DNA of 64,000 nucleotides from Flavobacteriales bacterium (GCA_019694805.1 JAIBBG010000002.1:1-64000), one strand, 5' to 3'; counted from the first letter of the stretch, positions 17,616 to 26,771 are shown. Translations and numbers: made by a program. The notes: a model not told the origin generated them from the sequence alone.

Positions 17616-20447
17616 TTATCGAATCAATGTTACGTTGCCGCTGAAGTACTCCATACCTGAAGCCCTGTTCACACCAACAACATAGTAATAAGTGCCTTCT
17701 GACATGTCTTCACCATTCCAGGTGCCATCATAGTCGTCATCTTCAAACACCAGGTTACCCCAGCGATTGTAAATCTTGCAAGTACTGCCAGGGTAAGCAC
17801 GGATTCCAGTGACATTGAACGTGTCATTGTCACCATCACCATTTGGAGTCATGATATTTGGAATCATGATGTTGCAAACTTTAATGCTCACACCAATTTC
17901 TTGTACCGAAGTCAAACCACAATTCGGTTCAGTGATCGTTACAAAATAGGTACCGGGCAAACTTGAAGTTACCGAGGTCACTTCACCATAGTTGATGGTA
18001 GTATCTGGATTGATAAATACCCATTCAAAGGTTGACAACGGTTGTTGATTGTTTGGGATATATACCTGATAAGGTAAAAGATCAAAACAAGGATTGATAT
18101 TGTAATTTTCAACTACTGGCACAATCGGCATGATGGCAAGCACAGAATCTGTGGTTGTGCAAGTATTGTCGAACATTGGGTAAACCGATAGGTAGTAATA
18201 AGTATCCTCAGTAAGGTTGCCAGCTAATGTTGGGCTTGCGGCAGTCGGATTGGAAAGATTGTCTACCGGAGTCCAAACATATCCATAAGTAAGACCAGGA
18301 ATTGGATCCTGCACTGACCCTGTGAGTGTCACTGGATTTCCGCAATAGTAAAAATCTTCACCTGCCTCTGCAGTTGGTGGAGGTGTTACATAATAGGTAA
18401 CTGTTGAAGTCGTATTACAATCTGCATTCGTTACAGTAAGAACGTACTGTCCATACTGAGTAGCTGATTGATTCTGTCCATTGCCCACAACGTTTGATCC
18501 GTTGGAATTGTTCAATACCCATTCGAAAACGATGTTCTCATTTACCTGCTCAGCCGATTCAAGGTCAACAGGAAAATCTTCAGAACAGAAGTACTGAGGA
18601 TTAGGATTTGTTGGTACGATGGCCTGAGTTACATCTACAAATGCTTCATCAGAACCGGAACAACCTGCAAGGCCATTGACCGAAACTGTAACCGTATAAG
18701 TTGTAGCTGTATTCAAATTCACTACCGTTGGTGATGAAGAATTTGCGCCTGTCAATCCTGTAGTTGGAGTCCACGCGTAAGAATAATTGACTCCTGCTGT
18801 AGGATTAGTAATCGTTGAAGGAAGGTTGATAGGACTTCCACAGAAGAAGGCATCGTCCACTTGAACTTCAGGAGTTTCAATGGCAGTGATCGTTATGTCT
18901 TCAGTGTATTCGCATCCAAAGTCATTGATCACATGATAGGTGAAGGTATAATTTCCACCAGCCGTAGGAGAGAACAATGCCCAATCGCAATTGCTACCTG
19001 TAGCAGTAAGTTGATTTGGAGTTTCCCAATAGCTGGAGTCGCAACCATTGCCAACAGAAGGAGTGAATTGGAGAACATCAGGATAAAATTCTGGTGCGAA
19101 TTGAATACCGAATTCGAATACCCATCCATCGTCTACACCAACAACGTCACAAATTTCAAGTTGCCAAGTACCATTCAATGGGCAGCCTTCGAGGCTAGAC
19201 CAGTTGCCTTCTGGCTCATAATCACCAGCTGGAATGGTGCCGCCAAATCCGGTCATTCCTTCCATCCATGTTCCACCTACTGAATTTGGTGAAAACGAGT
19301 AAGTATAACCAACTCCTGGAACACCGTCATCGATATCAATAGGTTCTCCGAGGTAGGTTCCTGAACCTCCAGCTTCTGGGAAAATGTTCAGAATCTGACC
19401 ATTTGGACAAATGATGTTGATGATGATATCGCCAACGAATGAGTGTTCAACATTGAAGAATATTTGACTGAAGTCAGTAGAATCCTGAATGACAGCATTG
19501 CCGAATTGGTTAAAGGTGAGATCTGCGTAGAAGCAACCCTGATTGTCTGGGATATATACTCCATTTTCGAAGCTCACAGTATTGGTTTCAATCCAAGTCA
19601 CAGTGTTACCGTTTTGAACTTCGCCTTCGAAACTGGTGCTGTCTTGTTGAGCATAATCACTATTTCCAATTAAAACTTCATCACCAATACAAATGGTTGT
19701 AGCAGACGCTGCCAAGTCAAAGTCATAATCGGTAGCCACGAAAACGATAATCTCCGGGATATTCGCTGAATAGCAGTCATTATCATCGGTGAGGTAAAGG
19801 CGAACGCGATAACCACCAGGGGTATTAAACGTTTTGGTAACCGTTGGCCAAGCGGTTGTATTTGAAGTATTGTCTCCAAAATCCCACTCCCAGCTTGCAA
19901 GGTTAGCACCCTCAGTCCAATAAGAATTGCTTCCATCAAATGTCACGGATTCGCCTGGACAAATTTTTACTGTATCAGCTGGAGCTTCAATCAATGCCAC
20001 TGGATAGTCGCAAGGAACTCCGCAGGAAATCCTAATTGAAAAGTCACCAGTTTGATCATCATTGTTCGATTCAAAATGAACGGTTAAGCAACCACTGGCG
20101 GTAGACGATGACAATGTCTGAAACAACATTTCACCACCTGAATAACCACCGAGGAGGGTAGCACTCATATCCGCACCATCATATACCCAAAGTGAATCGC
20201 CATCTGAAAGGTCAAAACCAATGAAATAGAGATTGATCTGAGTCTCAGGCGCAGGAGCGCAAAGCGTAATGGTGAAGTTTGCACCAGCCGAATAAGGAAC
20301 CAGTCCACCTTGATCATCATGCATGATGGCATCACAAGTTTCGTAGTTGGTATGATCCGAGATATTGAAAACTTCGGTTTGAGCAAAACTGCTATAACCA
20401 AGCATGGTAGCAATGAGTCCTGCTAAATATTTCATATATGTTTTCAT
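17616..20447 (-). CDS. T9SS-type surface protein with CUB, PKD, proprotein-convertase-P-like and CHU_C domains
   Basis: A 943-aa exported protein with signal peptide MKTYMKYLAGLIATMLGYSSFAQ. The order is: a CUB-like domain with a DGDSLWVYDGADMSATLLGG core (about 25-145); a PKD domain (SVTFDGSNSY...WEWDFGDNTS, about 165-240); a P-domain-like region (DIIINIICPNGQILNI...GTWQLEICD, about 335-450); several Ig/PKD-like repeats; and a C-terminal gliding-motility (CHU_C) domain with PNGDGDNDTF, IYNRWGNLVFE and EGTYYYVVGV. That tail is the type B signal for T9SS export and surface attachment. Likely a large adhesin or surface protein. Its start overlaps the stop of the upstream 143-aa gene by 4 bp. 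Confidence 0.88.
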   Translation of the reverse strand: MKTYMKYLAGLIATMLGYSSFAQTEVFNISDHTNYETCDAIMHDDQGGLVPYSAGANFTITLCAPAPETQINLYFIGFDLSDGDSLWVYDGADMSATLLGGYSGGEMLFQTLSSSTASGCLTVHFESNNDDQTGDFSIRISCGVPCDYPVALIEAPADTVKICPGESVTFDGSNSYWTEGANLASWEWDFGDNTSNTTAWPTVTKTFNTPGGYRVRLYLTDDNDCYSANIPEIIVFVATDYDFDLAASATTICIGDEVLIGNSDYAQQDSTSFEGEVQNGNTVTWIETNTVSFENGVYIPDNQGCFYADLTFNQFGNAVIQDSTDFSQIFFNVEHSFVGDIIINIICPNGQILNIFPEAGGSGTYLGEPIDIDDGVPGVGYTYSFSPNSVGGTWMEGMTGFGGTIPAGDYEPEGNWSSLEGCPLNGTWQLEICDVVGVDDGWVFEFGIQFAPEFYPDVLQFTPSVGNGCDSSYWETPNQLTATGSNCDWALFSPTAGGNYTFTYHVINDFGCEYTEDITITAIETPEVQVDDAFFCGSPINLPSTITNPTAGVNYSYAWTPTTGLTGANSSSPTVVNLNTATTYTVTVSVNGLAGCSGSDEAFVDVTQAIVPTNPNPQYFCSEDFPVDLESAEQVNENIVFEWVLNNSNGSNVVGNGQNQSATQYGQYVLTVTNADCNTTSTVTYYVTPPPTAEAGEDFYYCGNPVTLTGSVQDPIPGLTYGYVWTPVDNLSNPTAASPTLAGNLTEDTYYYLSVYPMFDNTCTTTDSVLAIMPIVPVVENYNINPCFDLLPYQVYIPNNQQPLSTFEWVFINPDTTINYGEVTSVTSSLPGTYFVTITEPNCGLTSVQEIGVSIKVCNIMIPNIMTPNGDGDNDTFNVTGIRAYPGSTCKIYNRWGNLVFEDDDYDGTWNGEDMSEGTYYYVVGVNRASGMEYFSGNVTLIR

Positions 20448-20875
20448 TTGTTGCTTTTCTTTTGGAGTGCGACTTTGCTTCTCTGTTCTTCGCGCTTCAT
20501 CATGTCAGAAGAACGCACGATCAGAAGGTGTTTCTTACCTGCGGTATCCACAATGGTGAGATTACTGCAAGCAACCTGATCTTGAGGCAGGATGTAGAGG
20601 AGCGGATTGAAATCAGCGATTTGTTCCGGAGTGAGAACCACCGGAGTTTGGTTGCGCAATTTCATCTGAAAAACCTCTTCATGACCGCTTTTAGGTTCCT
20701 CAAACCAGCAAAGTTTTTCGGTAATGAGATTGAGGCTTTCAATTTGTTCTGAACTCATGGCCGCAATTTCACTTGAAGTGTAAGCTGCCTTCACTTTTGG
20801 ATTTGCCCCTGCATGTTGAGCGAAAAGTCCGCCGCCAAGCAAGAGGAAAATCAGAATGTTAATCGTTGGTTTCAT
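20444..20875 (-). CDS. Small exported protein, partner of the CHU_C surface protein
   Basis: A 143-aa protein with a clean signal peptide (MKPTINILIFLLLGGGLFAQ). The mature part has a lysine-rich C-terminus and the repeated feature AAMSSEQIESLN / VVLTPEQIADFN, two copies of a short helical TxEQI motif. I recognise no family. Its stop overlaps the start of the large surface-protein gene (ATGA), so the two are made together. It could be a periplasmic partner for export or anchoring, but this is inference. An upstream TTG at 20905 is rejected because it lies at the promoter. Confidence 0.75.
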   Translation of the reverse strand: MKPTINILIFLLLGGGLFAQHAGANPKVKAAYTSSEIAAMSSEQIESLNLITEKLCWFEEPKSGHEEVFQMKLRNQTPVVLTPEQIADFNPLLYILPQDQVACSNLTIVDTAGKKHLLIVRSSDMMKREEQRSKVALQKKSNK

Positions 20876-20902
20876 GTATGATTCTGTAATTCGAGAAGTT
20901 GA

Positions 20903-20931
20903 CAAATATAATTGCCTGCAAGTTGTCCCAA
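20903..20931 (-). promoter_or_regulatory. Promoter of the small exported/CHU_C surface-protein operon
   Basis: Minus-strand TTG (20929-20931), an 18-bp spacer and TATATTTG (20903-20910), a full match to the -7 consensus, 27 nt upstream of the ATG at 20875. Confidence 0.55.
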
Positions 20932-20958
20932 GGTGAAATTATTTTCATCCCAGGAGCT

Positions 20959-20988
20959 TTTGGAGGCTGCACTACACGGCTATTTTTG
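20959..20988 (+). promoter_or_regulatory. Promoter of the GNAT-like gene
   Basis: TTTG (20959-20962), an 18-bp spacer and TATTTTTG (20981-20988). It lies 19 nt upstream of the ATG at 21008 and inside the longer open frame starting at 20912, so it supports the shorter start. Confidence 0.6.
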
Positions 20989-21007
20989 CCTTGAAATCAA
21001 TTCCTTT

Positions 21008-22168
21008 ATGGAAGTAAAAAGGGTTCAAAACCGAAATTTAGAAAAGTCATGGCTTCAGTTGCCAAACAGTTTATATCGTGGAGATCATAATTGGATTCCG
21101 CATATCAGGCAAGACATACAAGGGATTTTTGATCCGGGAAAGAATAAACTCTTTCGTGAAGGCGCAGCGGAAAGATGGATTCTATTGAATGATAAAAGTC
21201 AGGTTATTGGACGGATTGCTGCCTTTTGGTCGAAACGATACGCCTCCGGCCAAAAACAACCTACAGGCGGTTTGGGATTTTTTGAATGTATCCATGATAG
21301 AGAAGCTGCTTTTTTGCTTTTTGATACTGCTTGTGATTGGCTGAAGAGTCAAGGAATGGAAGCAGTGGACGGGCCCATCAATTTTGGAGAGAAAGAGGCA
21401 TACTGGGGATTATTGGTGGAGAATTTCTCGGATATGAGCAGTTTTCGAATGAATTACAACCTGCCTTATTATCAGGAGTTCTTTGAATCATATGGTTTTC
21501 GCACTTACTATGAACAGTGGTGTTATAAGCGCGACTTATCAGTTCCGGCGCAAGAGATATTTGTTCGAAAAAACAATGCTTTGATGACCGAGCCCGGATA
21601 CCGCATTGCAAGTGCCAGAGGGAGAAGTCTGGAGCAAATTGCCATAGATTTTGTAACCATTTATAATGCAGCATGGGCAGGACATTCAGGATTTAAAACC
21701 ATGCAGTTGCAGCAGGCCAGAAACGCAGTAAAGGCTATGAAGCAGGTCATGGATCCGGATATCATGGTTTTTGTATACCATTACGATAAACCTATTGCTT
21801 TCTACATCAACCTTCCGGAAGTGAATGAATTTATGCAACACGTCCATGGTAACCTGAACTGGTGGGGAATACTCAAGTTTTTGTACTACAAGAATTTTGG
21901 TAAACGCAAGGTCATGGTAGGACTGGTATTTGGAGTTGACCGTGATTATCACGGAAAAGGAGTAGAGGGGGCCATGATCAAATGGACAGAAGAAAACATT
22001 GTCACCTTGAACCGATATCAAGAAACGATTTTGACATGGATTGGAGATTTCAATCCGAAAATGATCAAGGTTGCAGAGAATCTGGGTGCTGAAGTTTATC
22101 GGAAACTCATCACTTATCGGAAACTTTTTGATGAAAATAAGCCTTTTGTGCGTCATCCGCAGATTTAG
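21008..22168 (+). CDS. GNAT-superfamily-like conserved protein
   Basis: A 386-aa cytoplasmic protein of the YghO-like type: an N-terminal region (SLYRGDHNWIPHIRQDI...FREGAAERWIL), a central GFFECIHDREAAFLLFDTACDWL segment with the characteristic DGPINFGEKEAYWGLLVENF block, and a C-terminal acetyltransferase-like domain (GLVFGVDRDYHGKGVEGAMIKWTEENI). These proteins are widespread in Bacteroidota, and no reaction is established for them to my knowledge. It is probably monocistronic and is followed by the tRNA cluster. Confidence 0.8.
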   Translation: MEVKRVQNRNLEKSWLQLPNSLYRGDHNWIPHIRQDIQGIFDPGKNKLFREGAAERWILLNDKSQVIGRIAAFWSKRYASGQKQPTGGLGFFECIHDREAAFLLFDTACDWLKSQGMEAVDGPINFGEKEAYWGLLVENFSDMSSFRMNYNLPYYQEFFESYGFRTYYEQWCYKRDLSVPAQEIFVRKNNALMTEPGYRIASARGRSLEQIAIDFVTIYNAAWAGHSGFKTMQLQQARNAVKAMKQVMDPDIMVFVYHYDKPIAFYINLPEVNEFMQHVHGNLNWWGILKFLYYKNFGKRKVMVGLVFGVDRDYHGKGVEGAMIKWTEENIVTLNRYQETILTWIGDFNPKMIKVAENLGAEVYRKLITYRKLFDENKPFVRHPQI

Positions 22169-22222
22169 AACCCTTGATAATGGTGGGATTCAGAAACAAT
22201 TTTGACAAATTCTCAACAATGG

Positions 22223-22252
22223 TTGTATCAGTGAATCTGGAGACTATATTTG
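22223..22252 (+). promoter_or_regulatory. Promoter of the tRNA cluster
   Basis: TTG (22223-22225), a 19-bp spacer and TATATTTG (22245-22252) lie 25 bp upstream of tRNA-Lys. Spacing and -7 octamer fit the Bacteroidota consensus exactly. Confidence 0.7.
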
Positions 22253-22277
22253 CGCCCGCTTTTCAGAAAAGCGAAAG

Positions 22278-22350
22278 GATCTCGTAGCTCAGCTGGTAGA
22301 GCAATACACTTTTAATGTATGGGTCCTGGGTTCGAGTCCCAGCGGGATCA
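22278..22350 (+). tRNA. tRNA-Lys (anticodon TTT)
   Basis: A 73-nt cloverleaf: acceptor GATCTCG pairs with CGGGATC (one G-U), D stem GCTC/GAGC, anticodon stem ATACA/TGTAT with loop CTTTTAA (anticodon TTT), and T arm CTGGG-TTCGAGT-CCCAG. Discriminator A. The CCA end is not encoded. Confidence 0.95.
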
Positions 22351-22369
22351 CAACTGTAGAAGAAAAAGG

Positions 22370-22392
22370 GAGGACGGTTAATAGCTGTCCTC
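22370..22392 (+). terminator. Hairpin after tRNA-Lys
   Basis: A 6-bp stem GAGGAC/GTCCTC followed by a T-rich stretch (GTTTGTTCTTC), between tRNA-Lys and the first tRNA-Leu. It may be a terminator or a processing signal within one tRNA transcript. Confidence 0.45.
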
Positions 22393-22418
22393 GTTTGTTC
22401 TTCATAAAAACTGAATTT

Positions 22419-22500
22419 GCCCTGGTGGTGAAATTGGTAGACACGTACGTTTGAGGGGCGTATTTCGCAAGATGTGCTGGTTCGAGTCCAGTCCAGGGCA
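22419..22500 (+). tRNA. tRNA-Leu (anticodon GAG)
   Basis: An 82-nt class II tRNA with a long variable arm. Acceptor GCCCTGG/CCAGGGC is perfect, anticodon stem TACGT/GCGTA has loop TTGAGGG (anticodon GAG, reads CUC/CUU), and the T arm is CTGG-TTCGAGT-CCAG. Discriminator A; CCA not encoded. Confidence 0.94.
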
Positions 22501-22697
22501 CTACCCAAAATGGTGAATGGAAGATCTCTCGTTGAGGGTCTTCTAAGTCAGGAAACTCATAAATCACTCTACGTAGTGATGGAATTCGGAAAATTTTCCC
22601 AATTCAGGAATCCTCAAGACTGACATTGACAAAAGAATTGGAGAAGCAAGCACAGCTTCAAAAATTTTCAGAGGCGCGAAGCTAATGAGACCACTTT

Positions 22698-22779
22698 ACC
22701 GAAGTGGCGGAATTGGTAGACGCGCACGTTTCAGGTGCGTGTGCCGCAAGGTGTGAGGGTTCGAGTCCCTCCTTCGGTA
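22698..22779 (+). tRNA. tRNA-Leu (anticodon CAG)
   Basis: An 82-nt class II tRNA. Acceptor ACCGAAG/CTTCGGT, anticodon stem CACGT/GCGTG with loop TTCAGGT (anticodon CAG, reads CUG), long variable arm TGCCGCAAGGTGT, T arm GAGGG-TTCGAGT-CCCTC. Discriminator A. It starts with A rather than the common G. Confidence 0.94.
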
Positions 22780-22780
22780 C

Positions 22781-22807
22781 GAAAGGGCCGCTTCCAGCGG
22801 CTCTTTC
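22781..22807 (+). terminator. Terminator of the tRNA cluster
   Basis: A 12-bp stem (GAAAGGGCCGCT/AGCGGCTCTTTC, one G-U) with a TCC loop begins 2 nt after the last tRNA. The remaining 191 bp to the DUF779 stop shows no gene or RNA that I can recognise. Confidence 0.85.
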
Positions 22808-22998
22808 CATGTAATCATAAGAATCATGAATTTTGATCTTTGAGAATTCAATTTGTCTTGTTGCTTCGAGTGACTTGAATGGAAAGGATGTCTTTTTGAA
22901 AAGTTACCTCAACCGATTTTTTGTCGCATTGAATGGATTACGGCTTATGCTCTTTACTATCTATCTATAAATCGAATTTGCCGACGAGAAAACCCGGT

Positions 22999-23379
22999 TC
23001 AATCTGTTTTGTAAAATAAATCTTCCAAATGCTCAAGCTCTTCGGGTTTAAAAAGTTCTGACCTTATGATAAACCTTTTTCCCGTCGGGATTTCCAATGA
23101 AAAGCTTGAACCTCTTCCAACCACTACATCGAGTGTGAGCCTGGTATGCTTCCAATATTCGAACTGATCTTTGCTCATCCAGAAAGCAATGGAGCCGATA
23201 TATCCTAATCCCACATCACTATATCCAATTCGGAAATCATCAATTGAAAAACACATGGGAGAGGAACCATCACAACAACCACCACTCTGATGTATAATGA
23301 GCTGTCCGTGCAATGCGGTGAGTTCATTCAACAATGTGAGTGCTTCTTCTGTAGCGTTGATGCGTGGGATTTTATTCAT
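22999..23379 (-). CDS. DUF779 domain protein
   Basis: A 126-aa protein with the DUF779 hallmarks: the Cys-rich HQSGGCCDGSSPMCF stretch (about 33-47), DVGLGYIGSIAFWMSKDQFEYWKHT and DVVVGRGSSFSLE. DUF779 proteins are found beside acetaldehyde/aldehyde dehydrogenases and are thought to assist or accompany them; the adjacent Cys residues suggest metal or redox chemistry, unproven. ATG 23379 is used; a TTG three codons earlier abuts a T run. The gene follows the aldehyde dehydrogenase by 68 bp, with a full terminator hairpin between them. Confidence 0.92.
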   Translation of the reverse strand: MNKIPRINATEEALTLLNELTALHGQLIIHQSGGCCDGSSPMCFSIDDFRIGYSDVGLGYIGSIAFWMSKDQFEYWKHTRLTLDVVVGRGSSFSLEIPTGKRFIIRSELFKPEELEHLEDLFYKTD

Positions 23380-23386
23380 GGCTTTC

Positions 23387-23425
23387 AAAAAAAAAGAGAG
23401 TGGTCCGCAGCGGACTGCGAACCAC
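23387..23425 (-). terminator. Intra-operon terminator between aldehyde dehydrogenase and DUF779
   Basis: On the minus strand the arms GTGGT-x-CGCAG and CTGCG-x-ACCAC pair with one internal mismatch and a 4-nt loop, followed by CTCT and nine T residues (23387-23395). The T run ends 7 nt before the DUF779 ATG. It has the full form of an intrinsic terminator, so DUF779 may be made only by readthrough. Confidence 0.8.
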
Positions 23426-23447
23426 CCATTGGATGCATAGGGTATGA

Positions 23448-24953
23448 TCAGAAAAATCCGAGCTTGTTTTTGTTGTAGGAAATCAGCATGTTTTTCGTTT
23501 GACGATAATGACCTAACATCATTTTATGTGTCTCCCTTCCGAAGCCTGATTTTTTATAGCCACCAAACGGCGCATGTGCAGGGTAAGCATGATAACAATT
23601 GACCCAAACTCTTCCCGCCTGAATTGCTCTGGGAACAGTATAAAGTTCGTGTGCATCTCTTGTCCAAACTCCTGCACCTAAACCGTATAAGGTATCATTT
23701 GCAATGGCAAGTGCTTCTTCTGTTGTTTTGAATGTAGTCACACAAACAACCGGACCGAAAATCTCTTCCTGAAAAACGCGCATCTTGTTATGACCTTTGA
23801 GCACTGTAGGTTGCACATAATAGCCACCATCCAAATTACCTCCGAGCTTATTGGCAGTACCACCGGTAAGAACTTCAGCCCCTTCGTCTTTGCCAATTTG
23901 AATATAGGAAAGTATTTTTTCATATTGGTCATTTGATGCCTGTGCACCCATCATCACTTCTCCATCCAAAGGATCACCTGTCTTGATTGCCTTCACGCGT
24001 GCGATGAATTTTTCCATGAACTTTTCGTAAATGCTTTCATGAATCAACATTCTTGATGGACAAGTACAAACTTCTCCTTGATTCAATGCGAATAACACCG
24101 CTCCTTCTATGGCTTTATCAAAATACTCATCATCATACTCGGCTACTGAAGGAAAAAAGATGTTCGGTGATTTACCTCCGAGTTCCATCGTCACTGGAAT
24201 CAAATTTTCTGACGCATACTGCATGATGAGTCTTCCGGTTGTCGTTTCTCCCGTAAAGGCCACTTTATTCACTCTCGAAGATGTAGCCAACGGCTTGCCT
24301 GCTTCAGGGCCGAATCCTGTAACGACATTCAAAACTCCCGGAGGCAGAACATCAGCAATAAGTTCCATTAAACACATAATGGATGTCGGCGTTTGTTCCG
24401 CTGGTTTTACCACCGTACAACATCCAGCGGCCAAAGCTGGCGCAATTTTCCAGCTCGCCATCAACAACGGAAAATTCCAAGGGATAATCTGACCAACCAC
24501 TCCTATTGGCTCATGCAAGTTGATGCTTACGGTATGTTCATCATGTTCTGAAATGGTACCCTCTTCAGCCCTGAGCACACCTGCGAAATACCTGAAATGA
24601 TCAATGCAAAGCGGAAGGTCTGCTGCCCTCGTTTCACGTATGGCTTTACCATTATCGATGGTTTCAACGGTAGCTAAATATTCGAGGTTATCTTCCATGA
24701 TTTGGGCAATTCGGAGCAAAAGGTTACTGCGCAATGCTGCAGGCGTTTTGCTCCAACTTGGAAAGGCAGCATGTGCCGCATCTAAAGCGTTTTCGATGTC
24801 TTCGGATGTAGATCGAGCCGCTTTGGTAAATACTTTTCCATCAACCGGTGATATGTTATCGAAGTAATTACCCTTCACAGGAGGCACAAATTTTCCTCCA
24901 ATAAAATTGTCGTATTGGCCCTTGAAATTTGGCCTTTTAGCAGTGTTTCCCAT
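23448..24953 (-). CDS. NAD-dependent aldehyde (acetaldehyde) dehydrogenase, ExaC/AldB-like
   Basis: A 501-aa enzyme that oxidises aldehydes to carboxylic acids with NAD. It shows the opening [16 protein letters not shown], the NAD-binding [20 protein letters not shown], the general-base region [13 protein letters not shown], the catalytic cysteine in [11 protein letters not shown], and [10 protein letters not shown] near the C-terminus. The TCPSR form with adjacent DUF779 and an AraC regulator is the known acetaldehyde/alcohol-oxidation arrangement. Start is the ATG at 24953 ([10 protein letters not shown]) rather than a TTG 11 codons earlier. Divergent from the AraC gene. Confidence 0.96.
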   Translation of the reverse strand: MGNTAKRPNFKGQYDNFIGGKFVPPVKGNYFDNISPVDGKVFTKAARSTSEDIENALDAAHAAFPSWSKTPAALRSNLLLRIAQIMEDNLEYLATVETIDNGKAIRETRAADLPLCIDHFRYFAGVLRAEEGTISEHDEHTVSINLHEPIGVVGQIIPWNFPLLMASWKIAPALAAGCCTVVKPAEQTPTSIMCLMELIADVLPPGVLNVVTGFGPEAGKPLATSSRVNKVAFTGETTTGRLIMQYASENLIPVTMELGGKSPNIFFPSVAEYDDEYFDKAIEGAVLFALNQGEVCTCPSRMLIHESIYEKFMEKFIARVKAIKTGDPLDGEVMMGAQASNDQYEKILSYIQIGKDEGAEVLTGGTANKLGGNLDGGYYVQPTVLKGHNKMRVFQEEIFGPVVCVTTFKTTEEALAIANDTLYGLGAGVWTRDAHELYTVPRAIQAGRVWVNCYHAYPAHAPFGGYKKSGFGRETHKMMLGHYRQTKNMLISYNKNKLGFF

Positions 24954-25062
24954 TTTTATTCGTTTTGTTTGATTTGTTGAATGCAAGCTGAGCTTGTAAT
25001 TTTTAAAAGCGCTGCACCAAAATCTTTACCCATAGCACTCAATTCCCAAAGTTTCTCTTCCC

Positions 25063-25092
25063 TTGGTTGAACAAGGCAGTTGACTATTTTTG
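25063..25092 (+). promoter_or_regulatory. Promoter of the AraC gene, start codon close behind
   Basis: TTG (25063-25065), a 19-bp spacer and TATTTTTG (25085-25092) match the consensus fully. The ATG begins only 4 nt after the -7 element, so the transcript probably has no leader. Confidence 0.6.
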
Positions 25093-25096
25093 ATTT

Positions 25097-26041
25097 ATGC
25101 AATCATTTAGGATTCCGATAGAGAATGTAGCAACCACGCCCTTGAGAAAATTGCGTGAAGAAGTTGAGCAGAAGACGAGTTATGTTTTGGATAAATGCGA
25201 ATTGAATATTTTCGAGACGCATCACAAAGCGGAAAAGGTGAGGTTGACTTTTGATGGATTCACCATCACAAGCATGCTGCGCGGTAAAAAGGTTTTACAC
25301 GGAGAAGATGCTTCAAAAGATTATCTACCAGGTGAAACATTCCTCATTGATGCAACAACGGAAATGGTCATTGATTTCCCGGAGGCGAATTATTTCAATC
25401 CAACTCAGTGCACTGCTCTGGTGATTGATGAAGATTATCTCAAAAAACAAATCGATTATCTCAATGAAATGAACCGACCACACGAAGAGTGGTCATCGCC
25501 TTGGAATCTGGATTTAAACAATGTTTGGCTTAGAAATGATGAAGCCATAGCTCTGCTTAGTTCTCGTATGCTCAGGCTATTTTCCGGAAATGATCCATTA
25601 AAGGAAATTTTGGTGGACATCAAATTGAAAGAATTGATGCTTTGTATCATGAGGCTGAAAAATTTCAATCAGCTCTGCAATGACCATCCGGGAAGCTCAT
25701 TGGTGAATGATAGATTTAAGGCTGTTGTTGAATATATACGGCGCAATTTGACATCACCTATTCAACCAGCTGAGTTGAGCAAAATGGCTTGTATGAGCAA
25801 ATCAGTTTTTTACCGAGCCTTCCTCAATGAATTCGGAGTTCCTCCAACAAAACTTATTCTAGTCGAAAGGATAAGACAAGCAAAAGCTATGCTGGCCACA
25901 GAAAACATGAAAGTGAAAGAAATTTGCTTCGCGCTTGGTTTTTCTGACCCTAATTATTTCTCCAGAGCCTTCAAGAAAATTGAGGGGATTACTCCATTAG
26001 AATATCTCACTTCGTTGAAAGGAGAACATCACCCAAAATAG
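25097..26041 (+). CDS. AraC family transcriptional regulator
   Basis: A 314-aa regulator with an N-terminal ligand-binding region of the AraC_N type (LNIFETHHKAEKVRLTFDGFTITSMLRGKKVLH, metal-like or aldehyde-sensing, unproven). The C-terminal double helix-turn-helix spans about 210-308: KAVVEYIRRNLTSPIQPAELSKMACMS, then KVKEICFALGFSDPNYFSRAFKK. It diverges from the aldehyde dehydrogenase gene across 143 bp and is probably its activator in response to an aldehyde or alcohol; this follows from position and family. Confidence 0.93.
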   Translation: MQSFRIPIENVATTPLRKLREEVEQKTSYVLDKCELNIFETHHKAEKVRLTFDGFTITSMLRGKKVLHGEDASKDYLPGETFLIDATTEMVIDFPEANYFNPTQCTALVIDEDYLKKQIDYLNEMNRPHEEWSSPWNLDLNNVWLRNDEAIALLSSRMLRLFSGNDPLKEILVDIKLKELMLCIMRLKNFNQLCNDHPGSSLVNDRFKAVVEYIRRNLTSPIQPAELSKMACMSKSVFYRAFLNEFGVPPTKLILVERIRQAKAMLATENMKVKEICFALGFSDPNYFSRAFKKIEGITPLEYLTSLKGEHHPK

Positions 26042-26083
26042 TCGGAAACATAGCCATGCCAAATCATGTAGAATAGGTTGGTG

Positions 26084-26091
26084 TATATTTG
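26084..26091 (+). promoter_or_regulatory. -7 element upstream of the exported protein at 26109
   Basis: TATATTTG matches TAnnTTTG and lies 17 nt before the ATG. No -33 TTG is seen at 19-22 bp. Confidence 0.4.
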
Positions 26092-26108
26092 TAACGAGTC
26101 CAATTCTC

Positions 26109-26714
26109 ATGAAACAGATACTATTATTCAACATTTACTGGATTGTATTTGGTTTTTGCTCTAATGCCCAGCAACAAGCTGCACTTGATTTTCATGATGA
26201 CGACCACTTCATCACCTGTCAGGTTGGTGTAAATACTGCAGTGCATTACGAATTGAGGTATGAGAAGTTTTTTCATGATGAATGGAGCCTCCTTTACACC
26301 TTCGGATTGAGTCACAATGAATCCAGAAGATATTCCGAATTTCGCCTCCCAATGGGTGCAAGTGTTGCGACTGGTGTATTGATTGGAGCATCGGCATGTT
26401 CTTTAGCCGATGCATTTTATTGGTCGGATTTCGAGTTTTTTAGATTGGCTTGTTTGATCCCCGATGGTATTTCATACCATCACAAAATAAGAGGTGGCTA
26501 TTATTTTTCTCCCTATCTCAACTGGTCTGGTATTTCTGTGAGATTGAATGAAGATACAGATCAGGTTGATTGGATTTACACTCCCAAAGCCGGTCTCAGG
26601 CTGATGAAGCCATTGGGCAAAGTGGGTGTGCTTTCCGCTGAACAAACCATCCAACGCGGCGCCAACAATCAGATTCAACTTTACCCATCTATTGGCCTTT
26701 CTGTAAGATTCTGA
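26109..26714 (+). CDS. Exported protein, probably a small outer-membrane barrel
   Basis: A 201-aa protein with signal peptide MKQILLFNIYWIVFGFCSNAQ. The mature part has amphipathic strands (ITCQVGVNTAVHYELRYEKFF, WSLLYTFGLSHN, YYFSPYLNWSGISVRL) and ends with a terminal aromatic strand YPSIGLSVRF, as in outer-membrane barrels. One hydrophobic, cysteine-containing stretch (VLIGASACSLADAF) is unusual for a barrel. No family recognised. It sits alone between the AraC and DAHP synthase genes. Confidence 0.65.
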   Translation: MKQILLFNIYWIVFGFCSNAQQQAALDFHDDDHFITCQVGVNTAVHYELRYEKFFHDEWSLLYTFGLSHNESRRYSEFRLPMGASVATGVLIGASACSLADAFYWSDFEFFRLACLIPDGISYHHKIRGGYYFSPYLNWSGISVRLNEDTDQVDWIYTPKAGLRLMKPLGKVGVLSAEQTIQRGANNQIQLYPSIGLSVRF

Positions 26715-26771
26715 TCCAGCGCAATGTTCTTGTGCTCTTCACTGCCTAATTTCGTGCTGTAATTCTTTTTC

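Noticed and set aside
22501-22697. Possible further tRNA between the two tRNA-Leu genes
   Set aside because: No cloverleaf; only an imperfect stem around GAAGATC/GGTCTTC.
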